From contig NZ_JALEBH010000001.1 of the NCBI RefSeq assembly GCF_022758885.1, positions 1,736,001-1,800,000 of the forward strand: a stretch of DNA of 64,000 nt, given 5' to 3'. Shown piece after piece: positions 32,885 through 42,126 of this stretch (position 1 is the stretch's first letter; each line of letters begins with the position of its first letter). Source of the stretch: Sphingobium sp. BYY-5. GTDB taxonomy: Bacteria; Pseudomonadota; Alphaproteobacteria; Sphingomonadales; Sphingomonadaceae. The position numbers and the translations under genes were made by a program. The notes beneath the pieces were generated by a model. It saw only the letters and a program-made list of their open reading frames with translations. It was not told the DNA's origin and made no database searches.

Positions 32885-34381
32885 TCAGGCGACGAGCTGA
32901 CGCATCCGTCCGGTTGCGCCGAACAGTTCGACCGGCGCCCCCGCGCCGCGACGGCGATCCACCCATTCGCGCAGCATTTCCGCGCATGTATGGTCGATAT
33001 GGCCGAGGCGCTCGACATTCAGGATGACCAGACCGGCGGCCGGCAGCGATTCGAGCTTCGCCGACAGCTTGGGCAGGCTGAGGAAGGTGGCGGTGCCGCG
33101 CAGCGCCACTTCATGCGCGTCGGCCCGGCTTTCTTCCTCGACCTTCAGGCTCAGCCGCTTGGCGTGCGGCAGCAGTTCGAGCATCGACAGGCCGATGCCC
33201 ACCAGCACGCCGGTCAGCAGGTCGGTCGCCACGACGCAGATCAGCGTTGCCGCCCACACCACGGCCGGAAGCGGACCGTAGAGGTGGAAGAGATGCTTGA
33301 CGTGGGCCACGCTCACCAGGCGGACGCCGGTGATGACGAGGATGCCGGCCAGCGCCGCCATCGGGATCTCCCGCAGCAGCCAGGGCAGCAGCGCGACGAA
33401 ACCCAGGATCCAGACGCCGTGCAGGATAGCCGAGACGCGGGTCTTGGCACCGGCCTGCACGTTGGCCGAGCTGCGGACGATGACGCCCGTCATCGGCAGC
33501 GCGCCGGCAAAGCCGCAGAGCAGGTTGCCGACACCCTGCGCGCTCAGTTCGCGGTTATAGTTGGTGCGCACGCCGTCGTGCATCCGGTCGACAGCAGCGG
33601 CCGAGAGCAGGGTTTCTGCGCTGGCGATGAAGGCGATGGCGAAGGCGGTGGTGATGACGGCAGGGTTCATCAACTGCGCCAGCAGACCGGCTTCGGGCAA
33701 GGCGACCGCCGCGACGATCGATTCGGGCACGGTCACGCGCGCCACCTGCAGACCAAGCGTGAAGGCGACGAGCGTCGCCAGCACCACGCCGACCAATGCG
33801 CCCGGCACCAGTTTCAACGAGGCGGGACGGAATTTTTCCCATCCCAACATGCCGAAGATGGTGACGAGGCCCACCGCGAAGGCCGTAGCAGCGTCACCGT
33901 TCGACAGGCCCAATATCTGACCCGGCATGGCGATCAGGTTATGCAGGCCGCTCGACAATGGCTTGTCGTCGAACAGCACATGGAACTGGCCGACCACGAT
34001 CAGCACGCCGATGCCCGCGAGCATACCATGCACCACGGCGGGCGAAATGGCGCGGAACCAGCCACCGACCCGAAGCAGGCCCGCGACGACCTGGATCGCG
34101 CCGGCCAGGATCAGGATAGGGCCAAGAGCGGACAGTCCCTGTTGCCGCACGATTTCAAAGACGATGACCGCCAGGCCAGCGGCCGGGCCGCTGACCTGCA
34201 AGGGCGAACCCGCGAGCACGCCGACGACGATACCACCGATGATGCCGGTGATGAGGCCCCTTTCCGGTGGCACGCCGGAAGCCACGGCGATGCCCATACA
34301 GAGCGGCATCGCCACCAGGAAGACGACGATGGACGCCGTAAAATCGCGGCCGAAATTACCGCCGGAAAGAGCCTTCAACAT
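32885..34381 (-). CDS. SulP family inorganic anion transporter
   Basis: The 498-residue protein has ten to twelve membrane helices and a C-terminal STAS domain (about 425-490). Such transporters carry sulfate or bicarbonate. It starts 3 bp after the carbonic anhydrase stop, so the pair is most likely a bicarbonate/CO2 unit rather than a sulfate system. The family N-terminal F-x-R-D-F-T-A-S-I-V-V-F region and P-x-x-x-G-L-I-T-G-I-I are visible. Confidence 0.9.
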   Translation of the reverse strand: MLKALSGGNFGRDFTASIVVFLVAMPLCMGIAVASGVPPERGLITGIIGGIVVGVLAGSPLQVSGPAAGLAVIVFEIVRQQGLSALGPILILAGAIQVVAGLLRVGGWFRAISPAVVHGMLAGIGVLIVVGQFHVLFDDKPLSSGLHNLIAMPGQILGLSNGDAATAFAVGLVTIFGMLGWEKFRPASLKLVPGALVGVVLATLVAFTLGLQVARVTVPESIVAAVALPEAGLLAQLMNPAVITTAFAIAFIASAETLLSAAAVDRMHDGVRTNYNRELSAQGVGNLLCGFAGALPMTGVIVRSSANVQAGAKTRVSAILHGVWILGFVALLPWLLREIPMAALAGILVITGVRLVSVAHVKHLFHLYGPLPAVVWAATLICVVATDLLTGVLVGIGLSMLELLPHAKRLSLKVEEESRADAHEVALRGTATFLSLPKLSAKLESLPAAGLVILNVERLGHIDHTCAEMLREWVDRRRGAGAPVELFGATGRMRQLVA

Positions 34382-34384
34382 TAT

Positions 34385-35083
34385 TTACTCCGCCGCTTGG
34401 GCATAGACCGTTTCGCCGGCGAGGCGACGGCCGTGGGGAAGTGCGATCGGCATCGGTTGGCCTTCACGCAGGGGTGAGAAGCGGCCGGTTTCGCCATCCA
34501 AGCCGAGCACCTGACCGGCATGGATGTCGACATACCAGCCGTGCAGCGCGATATCGCCCCGGGCGATCCCCGACGCGACCGACGGATGCGTGCGCAGATG
34601 GGCGAGCTGGGCGACGACATTTTCCAGCGCCATGTTGCGCAGCTTTTCCACGTCGCTCAGATCATCGGGGTAGCTTTCGCGGCAAACCTGTTGCGCGGCG
34701 TGGCTGTGACGCAGCCAGGCAGCAACATTGGGCATCGCGGTAAGATCGGCATTCGTGGACAGCGCCTTCATCGCACCGCAGTCGCTATGGCCGCACACGA
34801 TGATGTCGCGCACGCCCAGGACCATCACCGCATATTCGACGGTGGAGGTGACGCCGCCATTCTGGGTGGCGTGCGGAGGGACGATGTTGCCAGCGTTACG
34901 GCAGACGAACAGATCGCCCGGCGCCGCCTGCATGATATGTTCAGGCACGATGCGGGAGTCGGCGCACGAGATCATCAGCGCCTTGGGGCTCTGCCCATCG
35001 CTTGCCAACTGGTTGTAGAGCGCGCTTTCGTTCGGGAAGACCTTGGTCTCGAAACTGAATACGCGACCGATAAGCTCGTTCAT
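34385..35083 (-). CDS. beta-class carbonic anhydrase
   Basis: The 232-residue enzyme interconverts CO2 and bicarbonate. Zinc ligands and catalytic dyad are C40-A-D42-S-R44, H99 and C102 in H-S-D-C-G-A. These match the beta class. ATG 35083 follows AGAGGA. It is the first gene of a pair with the SulP transporter. The upstream region has the 35162-35178 near-palindrome (TTGCTGCAGCGCAGCGG). Confidence 0.94.
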   Translation of the reverse strand: MNELIGRVFSFETKVFPNESALYNQLASDGQSPKALMISCADSRIVPEHIMQAAPGDLFVCRNAGNIVPPHATQNGGVTSTVEYAVMVLGVRDIIVCGHSDCGAMKALSTNADLTAMPNVAAWLRHSHAAQQVCRESYPDDLSDVEKLRNMALENVVAQLAHLRTHPSVASGIARGDIALHGWYVDIHAGQVLGLDGETGRFSPLREGQPMPIALPHGRRLAGETVYAQAAE

Positions 35084-35266
35084 GGAGACTATCCTCTTCT
35101 TTCTATGGCGTTGCCGGCCCAGGGGGGAGGTCGGCGTAATGTGAAGGATAGGGAAGCGACTTTGCTGCAGCGCAGCGGGTTTGTTAAATAACATGTCTGG
35201 CTATTGAAGCGTGCCCTCGCCGCGCCGAGCCGCTGAAATGCGCGGATCGGCGCAGAAAACGGGCGC

Positions 35267-35977
35267 TCAGCGCCGATCCACGACCGCGCTGAACATATAG
35301 CCGACCCCCCGCACCGTAACGATCGGTGCGGACCGGCCGCTTTTCCCCAGCTTGCGGCGGAGGCGGCTGACCAGCACGTCGATGCTGCGGTCGGACGAGG
35401 GCGTATCGCGGACGCCGGCCAGTTCCATCAGCCGGGCGCGCGCAATGACCGCCTGAGGATGATCGAGAAGCACCGCCAGCAGCGCAAATTCCGCGGCAGT
35501 CAGTTCCACCGGCTGGCCCCGCGGATCGCTAATCTCGCGCCGGGCGAAATCGACCACCCAGCCATCGAAGACCGCCTGGGTCTGCCGGCGCAGCCCCAGC
35601 GCCCGTTCCCCCCGCCCCCGGCGCAGCACCGCGCGCAGGCGGGCGGCGAGTTCGCGCGCGGAATAGGGCTTGGCCATATAGTCGTCGGCGCCCAGTTCCA
35701 GCCCGACCACCCGGTCGACCTCCGAACTGTTGGCGCCGACCAGGATGATCGGCACGTCGCTGCGTTCGCGCACGTCCCGGCACAGATCGAGACCATCCGA
35801 GCCACGCAGCGCCGCGTCCAGGACGACGACGCCGACCGGCGCACTGGTCAGGGCATTGAAGATATCGTGCGCGGAAACGGCAGGAAGCGCGCGAAACCCG
35901 CTCTGCTCCAGAAATTCGCGGACATTATGTCGCAAATCCTGCTGGGTTTCAGCGATCAGGACCAGCGGCGGATTCAT
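35267..35977 (-). CDS. orphan OmpR-family response regulator with degenerate receiver
   Basis: The 236-residue protein has an OmpR-type receiver and winged-helix output domain, but the usual acidic Mg-binding pair is replaced: the segment is I-A-E10-T-Q. The phosphoacceptor D54 and the lysine K103 are kept, while the switch Thr/Ser position holds G81 in L-V-G-A-N. No kinase gene is adjacent. It may act without phosphorylation. A secreted protein gene lies 5 bp upstream on the same strand. Confidence 0.9.
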   Translation of the reverse strand: MNPPLVLIAETQQDLRHNVREFLEQSGFRALPAVSAHDIFNALTSAPVGVVVLDAALRGSDGLDLCRDVRERSDVPIILVGANSSEVDRVVGLELGADDYMAKPYSARELAARLRAVLRRGRGERALGLRRQTQAVFDGWVVDFARREISDPRGQPVELTAAEFALLAVLLDHPQAVIARARLMELAGVRDTPSSDRSIDVLVSRLRRKLGKSGRSAPIVTVRGVGYMFSAVVDRR

Positions 35978-35982
35978 CCGCT

Positions 35983-36432
35983 CTACTTGGCGCCCTGCAT
36001 GGTCAGCGTACGTACACCGTCCAGTTCGTTCATCAGCACGGCGCGATCCTGCTGCGCAACCGCCACGGCTTCGGCTGACTTGGCCTTCGAATAGCGGGCG
36101 ACTTCCGCGTCGATCTGGCTGCGCGCGGCGGTGCAGCTACCCGCATAGCTGCCCGAAAGCGGGGCGAAGCGGTGGATCGCCTTGCCGAAGGCAGGTACGG
36201 CATGGCCCTGCGCGGCAACCGCGCGATTGACGGTCAGGTCGGCCTGCCAGCGGCACACCGGGATCGCGCCGCGATTGGCGAAGCGCGGTTCGACTTCACG
36301 CAGGCTGACGGCCGGCTGGGCATGATAGCTGGCGGTATAGACCCGCGCACCATGGCTGATTTCGGCGCTGTGGACGGGGGTGACGGCGGCGGCCATGGCG
36401 GCCACGAACTGCGATGCAACTATGAGGAACAT
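35983..36432 (-). CDS. secreted protein of unknown function
   Basis: The 149-residue protein has a Sec signal (A-V-T-P-V-H-S-A around residue 23) and two cysteines in the mature part (V-C-R-W and G-S-C-T-A-A-R) that could form a disulfide. A strong AAGGAG lies six bases before ATG 36432. It is upstream of the degenerate response regulator and shares a transcript with it. I do not recognise a family; a distant resemblance to UrcA-type small secreted proteins is possible. Confidence 0.75.
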   Translation of the reverse strand: MFLIVASQFVAAMAAAVTPVHSAEISHGARVYTASYHAQPAVSLREVEPRFANRGAIPVCRWQADLTVNRAVAAQGHAVPAFGKAIHRFAPLSGSYAGSCTAARSQIDAEVARYSKAKSAEAVAVAQQDRAVLMNELDGVRTLTMQGAK

Positions 36433-36551
36433 GGACGCACTCCTTTGCGCCCGGCCGGAACGACCGGGTGATTGCGTCGGGTGTAGGTCCGATGAATGTC
36501 TACGTAATTGGCCGAACGTAACAAATCATTGCTAGCGCAATTATCTGCGCC

Positions 36552-37067
36552 TCATTGCGCCGCGAGCAAAACCGGCTGGGGCTGCGCCAGCCCCGCGACA
36601 TGCGCGACCAGCGCCGCCAGCCACAATGCGTCACCCGCCGCCCGATGCCGCACTGCACCCTGGCTGTCGGCATGAACGACCGCCGCGGCGATCCGCGCCT
36701 CGTCCGCGCCCTGTTCGTCGAACAGGGTTGCGACATGTTCGATCCGAAATGGTGTCGGCGTACACACCGCCTGCGCCAGCGTGTCGAGCCAATATTGATC
36801 GATCAGGCTGTCGGCGATGACCCGCCGGCCCTGCACCGCAAAGCTCAGCTCCGCCAGCACGGTCTCGACCGGCCGCCCTTCCGCCTCGATCCGCGCGCGA
36901 CTCAGACCATGAAGCGCCTCCGCCTCCGCCGTCCAGTCCCAGCCGGCCCAGCTCTTATGCGGCCGGATCAGCCAACTCCGCGCGATCCCGTCGCCCGCGA
37001 TACCCACCTCAATCGGGAAGGAACGTCCGTGGCGGGGCAGGCAGGATGCCTCGAAATCGATTGTCAT
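36552..37067 (-). CDS. DEDD-type 3'-5' exonuclease-like protein
   Basis: The 171-residue protein has the exonuclease I motif D4-F-E6, a second motif around D86-x3-D90 and H141-x4-D146 as the last motif, the set of RNase T/DnaQ-type exonucleases (DEDDh). There is no other domain. The start could be TTG 37076; ATG 37067 is preferred because D4 then matches the family. No clear SD. Substrate (RNA or DNA) unknown. Confidence 0.8.
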   Translation of the reverse strand: MTIDFEASCLPRHGRSFPIEVGIAGDGIARSWLIRPHKSWAGWDWTAEAEALHGLSRARIEAEGRPVETVLAELSFAVQGRRVIADSLIDQYWLDTLAQAVCTPTPFRIEHVATLFDEQGADEARIAAAVVHADSQGAVRHRAAGDALWLAALVAHVAGLAQPQPVLLAAQ

Positions 37068-37301
37068 TATGGTCAAGTGTCAGGCTCCGGTCGTGCGCGC
37101 TGCCGGCCCTCTCCAGCCTGTACAACGCGCTTCGTCTTGCGCCCCTTTCTCTGCCCGAACTATGTCAGGCCGAAGTCAGGCGCCACCCCCTTTGGCAAAA
37201 ATCATATGAGCGGAAGCAGCGATGCGGCCAAATGCAGTCAAATGAGACGGAGCCGCCAGCTTCTGCTAATCGACGGAAACAGCTAGGAAACAGAAGCGAA
37301 T

Positions 37302-38270
37302 ATGACAGTCATTGCCGCTTATCTCTACCGCGCGGGCCAGCGCGTGCGGACGGTTTCGATCGACGAGCGAGTCGCACCCAGCGAGGACAAGTCCGAGTTC
37401 GTCTGGATCGGCGTCGCCGACCCGACCGTGGAGGAGATGCAGACGCTGGCCAAAGCCTATGATCTGCACCCCCTCGCGGTGGAAGATGCCCTCAACGCCA
37501 ACCAGTTGCCCAAGGTCGACATCTATGGCGATCAGTTGTTCATCGTCGCCCGCACCGCCCATGTCGAAGGGGACGCCATCTGCTATGGCGAAACCGCGAT
37601 CTTCGTCGGCCATGGCCATATCATCAGCGTCCGTCACGGATCGGCCCGTGCCCATCTCACCCTGCGCAAGGAGCTGGAGGCTGTGCCGTCCCGCCTGACG
37701 CAAGGGGTGGATTATGTGCTCCACGCTATCCTCGATTTCGTCGTCGACGGCTATCTGCCGATCATCGAGAGGATTGAGGATGAGGTGCTGACGATGGAGC
37801 AGCAGGTCATCGATCACTTCCTTGGCCGCGATGAAATCACGCGCATCTTCAACCTGCGCCGCCAGTTGATCCGGTTCCAGCGCATCCTTGGGCCGATGCA
37901 GGAAGTCGCCACCAAATTCGTCAAGCTGGACCTGCCCTGCATCGATGCGGAGGCGCGCCCCTATTTCAGCGACGTGCGCGACCATGTGCGCCGCGTCCAG
38001 ACCATGGTGGACGATCTGCGCGAGGTGCTGAACAGCGTGTTCGAATCCTCCAACCTGCTCGAACAGCAGCGCACCGGGGACATTACCCGCCAACTCGCCG
38101 CCTGGGCCGCGATCCTGGCGGTGCCGACCGCGATCGCCGGCATATATGGCATGAATTTCGAGCATATGCCCGAACTCAAGACTCTCTTCGGTTATCCGGT
38201 GGTTCTGAGCGTGATCGCGGTGGTGTGCACCCTGCTCTACATACGTTTCAAGAAGCTCAAATGGCTGTAG
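37302..38270 (+). CDS. CorA family magnesium/cobalt transporter
   Basis: The 322-residue protein has an N-terminal cytoplasmic domain, a long helical stalk and two C-terminal membrane helices, with the signature G283-M-N285 between them (Y-G-M-N-F). It carries divalent metals, mainly Mg2+. The gene stands alone, divergent from the exonuclease gene. Confidence 0.93.
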   Translation: MTVIAAYLYRAGQRVRTVSIDERVAPSEDKSEFVWIGVADPTVEEMQTLAKAYDLHPLAVEDALNANQLPKVDIYGDQLFIVARTAHVEGDAICYGETAIFVGHGHIISVRHGSARAHLTLRKELEAVPSRLTQGVDYVLHAILDFVVDGYLPIIERIEDEVLTMEQQVIDHFLGRDEITRIFNLRRQLIRFQRILGPMQEVATKFVKLDLPCIDAEARPYFSDVRDHVRRVQTMVDDLREVLNSVFESSNLLEQQRTGDITRQLAAWAAILAVPTAIAGIYGMNFEHMPELKTLFGYPVVLSVIAVVCTLLYIRFKKLKWL

Positions 38271-38408
38271 CGATCGGGGTCACGCCCCCTTCACGATCTT
38301 CTTCGGCAATAACTGGCTATCGGCCCGCAAAACCTGTATCCTGACGACGGCTGATACAGGCTGGAATCAAATGGCCGATGGGCCGCGAGTCGAAAACAGA
38401 AAGCGGAT

Positions 38409-38633
38409 ATGACAGGTCTTCCGGCCGAACCGAGGGAGAGGATTGGCGACAGCGGCGTAAAGCCCGCATCGCCCCGACATGATCCGCTGTCGCGGATCAG
38501 CGGTCGCCTCACTGCACCTTCCACCGATCGCACGCCGATCTACGAGCGGGCCGTCCAGCATCTGTCCCGCTGGGCGGGTCCGGCGGTCCTGATCGGTACG
38601 GTCCTGCTGATCGGCTGGTGGATCGTCCGCTGA
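38409..38633 (+). CDS. single-TM miniprotein, paralogue 1
   Basis: The 74-residue product has a basic, Pro-rich cytoplasmic N-terminus and one C-terminal membrane helix. The end matches the protein at 40440-40637: both have S-R-W-A-G-x-A, then a T-V-x-x-I-G-W stretch. This paralogy, plus A-A-G-C-G-G-like SD sequence, supports it as a real gene. No function is known; its place next to the exopolysaccharide locus suggests a link to it. Confidence 0.6.
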   Translation: MTGLPAEPRERIGDSGVKPASPRHDPLSRISGRLTAPSTDRTPIYERAVQHLSRWAGPAVLIGTVLLIGWWIVR

Positions 38634-38922
38634 TTCGGGTCTGACCGCGATACGGCTTTTGTTTCTGTTCATTTCTCCCGCAGCGCAGCGGTGGGCGCGC
38701 TCGGATCGTCGTAACTTTGGGGCAACATGTCCACGACGCCGCTCAGGTCGTCGAAAAAGCCTGTCTTCGTGCCTTTCTACCGATTGCCAGCGCCCGTTTA
38801 TTGTGGCGTGCTGCTGCGCAACATAAATCAACACAAACCAAAGCGTAGTGGATGTCCTGATCACCGAACGGCCATGGCAGCATGGTGCGGGGCGTGACGT
38901 CATGACGCGAAAAGGGTTGCAG

Positions 38923-40314
38923 ATGTCGAAAATCGATCTGGCGATCAAAGATATTCCTCGCTTTCAGCCCGCCACCGCAGCCAGCCTGCGGAACATACGG
39001 CTGATCCTGTGCCTGCTGCTGCTTGTCGCGGACATGCTGGCGCTGGCCACAGGCTTTGCGGTGGGGCTGAAGGTCGCGGGCCTGCCGGTGCTGACGAACC
39101 CGTTGTGGCAACCGCTGACTGGCGGGATGATCGTCTATGGCGTCCTTGCCTTCCATAATCAGGCGTTCAACCCGCGCTGCCTGACCGGCATCACCGCCAC
39201 TTGCCGCAGCGCGATCATGGCGCTGGCCGGCACGCTGCTCATCTTCCTGCTGGTCGTCTTCTCGCTGAAGGCGACGGACGATCTGTCGCGCCTGGGCGTA
39301 GCGTCGGGCATCCTGTGCAGCGCCGCGCTCATCATGCTGCAACGGACGATGATGGTGCAGGCGGTTCGGCGTCATTTCGGCGACGGGCTGTTCGCCCAGT
39401 TGCTGATCGTCGACGGCGGCGTGATACCCGATCATGTCGACGGGATGACGGTGGTCGAAGCGGACGCGGCCGGCCTGCGCCCGGACCTAGACGATCCCTA
39501 CATGCTGCACCGGCTGGGCATCATCCTGGAAGAGTTCGACCGGGTGGTCATCGCCTCGGCCGTCGACCGCAAGGACGATTGGGCGCAGATGCTCAAGGGC
39601 GGCAACATCATTGGCGAAATCATCGTGCCCGACCTCGATTCGATGGCGCCGCTCGCCGTCCAGAGCTGTCGCGGCGTGCCGACCCTGGTGGTGGCGCGCG
39701 GGCCTCTGAATCTGGCCAACCGGGCAAAGAAGCGGTTGCTGGACATCGCCCTGACCGTGCCGGTGCTGATCCTGCTCGCGCCGCTGATGGCGGTGGTGGC
39801 CATCCTCATCAAGCTCGACTCGCCCGGCCCGGTCTTCTTCCGTCAGGAACGGATCGGACGCGGCAACCGCATTTTCCACATCCTCAAGTTCCGCAGCATG
39901 CGCGTGAACCAGATCGGCATGGATGGCGCCACATCCACCCGGCGCGACGACGACCGCATCACCCGCGTCGGCGCCTTCATCCGCAAGACCAGCATCGACG
40001 AGCTGCCCCAGCTCATCAATGTGCTGATGGGCGAGATGAGCCTGGTCGGCCCGCGCCCCCACGCCCTGGGATCGACAGCGGAAGACCAGCTTTTCTGGCA
40101 GGTCGACCGCCAATATTGGCACCGCCATGCATTGAAGCCCGGCATCACCGGCCTGGCGCAGATTCGCGGCTTCCGCGGCGCGACCGAGACCCGCCGCGAC
40201 ATATTGAACCGGGTCGAGGCGGACCTGGAATATCTGCACGGCTGGAGCCTGATGCGTGACATCGGCATCCTGGTGGGCACGCTCAACGTCCTGGTCCACC
40301 GCAACGCCTATTGA
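38923..40314 (+). CDS. exopolysaccharide polyprenyl-phosphate sugar-1-phosphate transferase
   Basis: The 463-residue membrane protein starts exopolysaccharide synthesis by moving a sugar-1-phosphate onto undecaprenyl phosphate. It has four or five N-terminal membrane helices, a CoA-binding-like cytoplasmic domain (residues 170-265), another helix at 280-300, and the bacterial sugar transferase domain with [24 protein letters not shown] and P-G-I-T-G-L-A-Q. It is the WcaJ/SpsB type. ATG 38923 with AAAGGG upstream is preferred; ATG 38902 and GTG 38848 are possible. A terminator-like hairpin follows. Confidence 0.88.
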   Translation: MSKIDLAIKDIPRFQPATAASLRNIRLILCLLLLVADMLALATGFAVGLKVAGLPVLTNPLWQPLTGGMIVYGVLAFHNQAFNPRCLTGITATCRSAIMALAGTLLIFLLVVFSLKATDDLSRLGVASGILCSAALIMLQRTMMVQAVRRHFGDGLFAQLLIVDGGVIPDHVDGMTVVEADAAGLRPDLDDPYMLHRLGIILEEFDRVVIASAVDRKDDWAQMLKGGNIIGEIIVPDLDSMAPLAVQSCRGVPTLVVARGPLNLANRAKKRLLDIALTVPVLILLAPLMAVVAILIKLDSPGPVFFRQERIGRGNRIFHILKFRSMRVNQIGMDGATSTRRDDDRITRVGAFIRKTSIDELPQLINVLMGEMSLVGPRPHALGSTAEDQLFWQVDRQYWHRHALKPGITGLAQIRGFRGATETRRDILNRVEADLEYLHGWSLMRDIGILVGTLNVLVHRNAY

Positions 40315-40400
40315 TTGGCCCTATGATCGGGGTGGGACGAATGCGACGAACCGTTGCCCCGCCGCCCCGCCTGCGCATCTTTCGTTAACTTTGATCCGGT

Positions 40401-40431
40401 AATCCCGTCCGCAGAAAGAGCGGGCGGGATT
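40401..40431 (+). terminator. terminator after the sugar transferase gene
   Basis: A 12-bp stem (AATCCCGTCCGC with GCGGGCGGGATT, one wobble pair) and a seven-base loop are followed by TAGATTTT. It lies 87 bp past the transferase stop and ends 9 bp before the ATG of the second miniprotein, so it could act as an attenuator. Confidence 0.75.
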
Positions 40432-40439
40432 TAGATTTT

Positions 40440-40637
40440 ATGCGGAACCACAAATCGGCTGCGACCATCGCAGCCCGATCGATCAGCAAATTGGATTCGC
40501 CGACGCACATAGCTGCCCAGCCTGGCGCCCCGCTCCTTGCCGACCGTCTCGAAAATCTCGTTCAGTTCGTCTCACGCTGGGCCGGAATCGCCGCTTTGTT
40601 GGCGACCGTCGCCGCAATCGGCTGGATGATTTTCTAG
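40440..40637 (+). CDS. single-TM miniprotein, paralogue 2
   Basis: The 65-residue product ends in one membrane helix that matches the miniprotein at 38409-38633 (V-S-R-W-A-G-I-A, then T-V-A-A-I-G-W). It begins inside the tail of the preceding hairpin, so its expression may depend on read-through. There is no clear SD. Function unknown. The pair brackets the first gene of the exopolysaccharide pathway. Confidence 0.6.
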   Translation: MRNHKSAATIAARSISKLDSPTHIAAQPGAPLLADRLENLVQFVSRWAGIAALLATVAAIGWMIF

Positions 40638-40800
40638 CCCGGATTCGCGAGCTTTAGCTTGCTGCCAGATTAACAAGAACGACCTTGCAGGCTCCAGCCT
40701 GTAAGCCGCGCATTTCGGACAATCCGAAGCGTTGTTTTGCTGCGACCAACTGCATCTCGCCGAGTGTGCACGGGATGTAAACGCCGCTAGCATGGCTCTA

Positions 40801-40817
40801 TTGCTGCAACGCAACAA
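40801..40817. promoter_or_regulatory. near-palindrome TTGCTGCAACGCAACAA before the EPS barrel gene
   Basis: The 17-nt sequence is nearly symmetric (TTGyTGC...GCArCAA) and lies 94 bp upstream of the chosen barrel start. Related sequences are at 35162-35178 before the carbonic anhydrase gene and at 38810-38822 before the sugar transferase. It could be an operator at or near the start of transcription. Confidence 0.35.
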
Positions 40818-40910
40818 GGGTTTCTGTTTTTGATTGAATTATATCGTCCGCATTTGCGGAGGGGTTTTCGTGCGCCTGGGATAAACGTCAGGCCGCGTCG
40901 GCCGTGCTTC

Positions 40911-42104
40911 ATGCGCGCCGCGATCGGTACGGCTGCGCTCCTCGCCGCCACGCCTTTTGCTGCATATGCGCAGGAAGATGGCGCACCCTCCACCCCGCGC
41001 CGCGCGACAGAAGATCCGCGCCTGGCCGACTATGGCTTTCATCTGACGGCGGGACTCGATTTCCTCTATGACGACAATGTCTATCGCGTCGACGATGCGG
41101 TCGATAATCCGAAAAGCGACCTGATCGTCACGCCATCGATCGAAGCGACCTTCGGCCGGCCGATCGGGCGGCATGACATATTGCTGCGCGGCAAGATCGG
41201 CTATGATCGCTTCCTGTCCGAAGAGCAGCGCAGCAAGCTGCGGATCGACACCGAGGCGAAGGCCAATATTCGTTTCGGCGCCACCTGCCTGGTCACGCCA
41301 CGCGCCTCCTACCTGCAACAGCGCGCCGATTATGGCGACCTCAACAGCGCGACCGAAAATCTCCAGCGCTTCACTTCGTTCGGGGCGAAGTTCACTTGCG
41401 AGCGGCCGGGCCTGTTTCCCGTCGCCGCCTACAGCCATGACCTGACGCGCAACGCGAACCGGTTCGACTATGCCGACCAGACCAGCGACAGCTTCCTGGG
41501 CGGCGTCGGCTTCAACAAGCCCAGCCTGGGCACGCTCACCGCTTATTATGAGCGGGTCAACAGCAAGCGCGATACGCTGGGGATCGAGAACCGGATCAAC
41601 AGTTGGGGTCTGCATTTCGAACGATCGGTGTCGCCACTGACCCAGATCGACGCCGACCTGCGCTGGCTGAACGTCGACAGCGATTCCGCGGCAGTCGGCA
41701 GCTATGACGGGCTGGGCTGGAAGGTCAGCCTGTCGACCAGCGCCATTCCGCGCCTGAAGCTCACCGCCACGACCCAGCGGGGCATCACCAACGACAGCCT
41801 GATCGCCGCCGGATTCGCCATCGAGACCAGCTATCGCGTGCAGGGCGAGTTCGCCATTTCCGAACTGACATCGGCGGGTCTCTATGCCGAATGGGAACGG
41901 CGGACGTTCCGGCAGGACGCTGCGCTGCGCCCCTATACGATCACGGCCGACCGCAACCAGCGGCTGGGCGCGATATTGAGCCGCAAATTGTCCGACCGCT
42001 TCGCACTGACGCTCGACGCGCAACATTATCGACGCCGGACCGACACCGACATTTCCCAGTTCAGCGGCACGCAAGTGACGCTGGGCGCGACCATGAAATA
42101 TTGA
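40911..42104 (+). CDS. outer-membrane beta-barrel protein of the EPS locus (BBP2-like)
   Basis: The 397-residue protein has a Sec signal peptide and many amphipathic strands; it ends in K-Y as some barrels do. The D-F-L-Y-D-D-N-V-Y segment matches the beta-barrel porin 2 family, often found with exopolysaccharide genes. It may form the outer-membrane pore or a scaffold for polymer export. The start is uncertain: ATG 40911 puts the signal peptide first, while a TTG at 40830 would extend it by 27 residues. 22 bp later the Wza-like gene begins. Confidence 0.8.
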   Translation: MRAAIGTAALLAATPFAAYAQEDGAPSTPRRATEDPRLADYGFHLTAGLDFLYDDNVYRVDDAVDNPKSDLIVTPSIEATFGRPIGRHDILLRGKIGYDRFLSEEQRSKLRIDTEAKANIRFGATCLVTPRASYLQQRADYGDLNSATENLQRFTSFGAKFTCERPGLFPVAAYSHDLTRNANRFDYADQTSDSFLGGVGFNKPSLGTLTAYYERVNSKRDTLGIENRINSWGLHFERSVSPLTQIDADLRWLNVDSDSAAVGSYDGLGWKVSLSTSAIPRLKLTATTQRGITNDSLIAAGFAIETSYRVQGEFAISELTSAGLYAEWERRTFRQDAALRPYTITADRNQRLGAILSRKLSDRFALTLDAQHYRRRTDTDISQFSGTQVTLGATMKY

Positions 42105-42126
42105 TTCAGCCAGGGAGTCCCGACCT

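Noticed and set aside
32655..32900. 81-codon plus-strand open frame before the SulP gene end
   Set aside because: It overlaps the SulP terminator stem and has no SD or homology cue.
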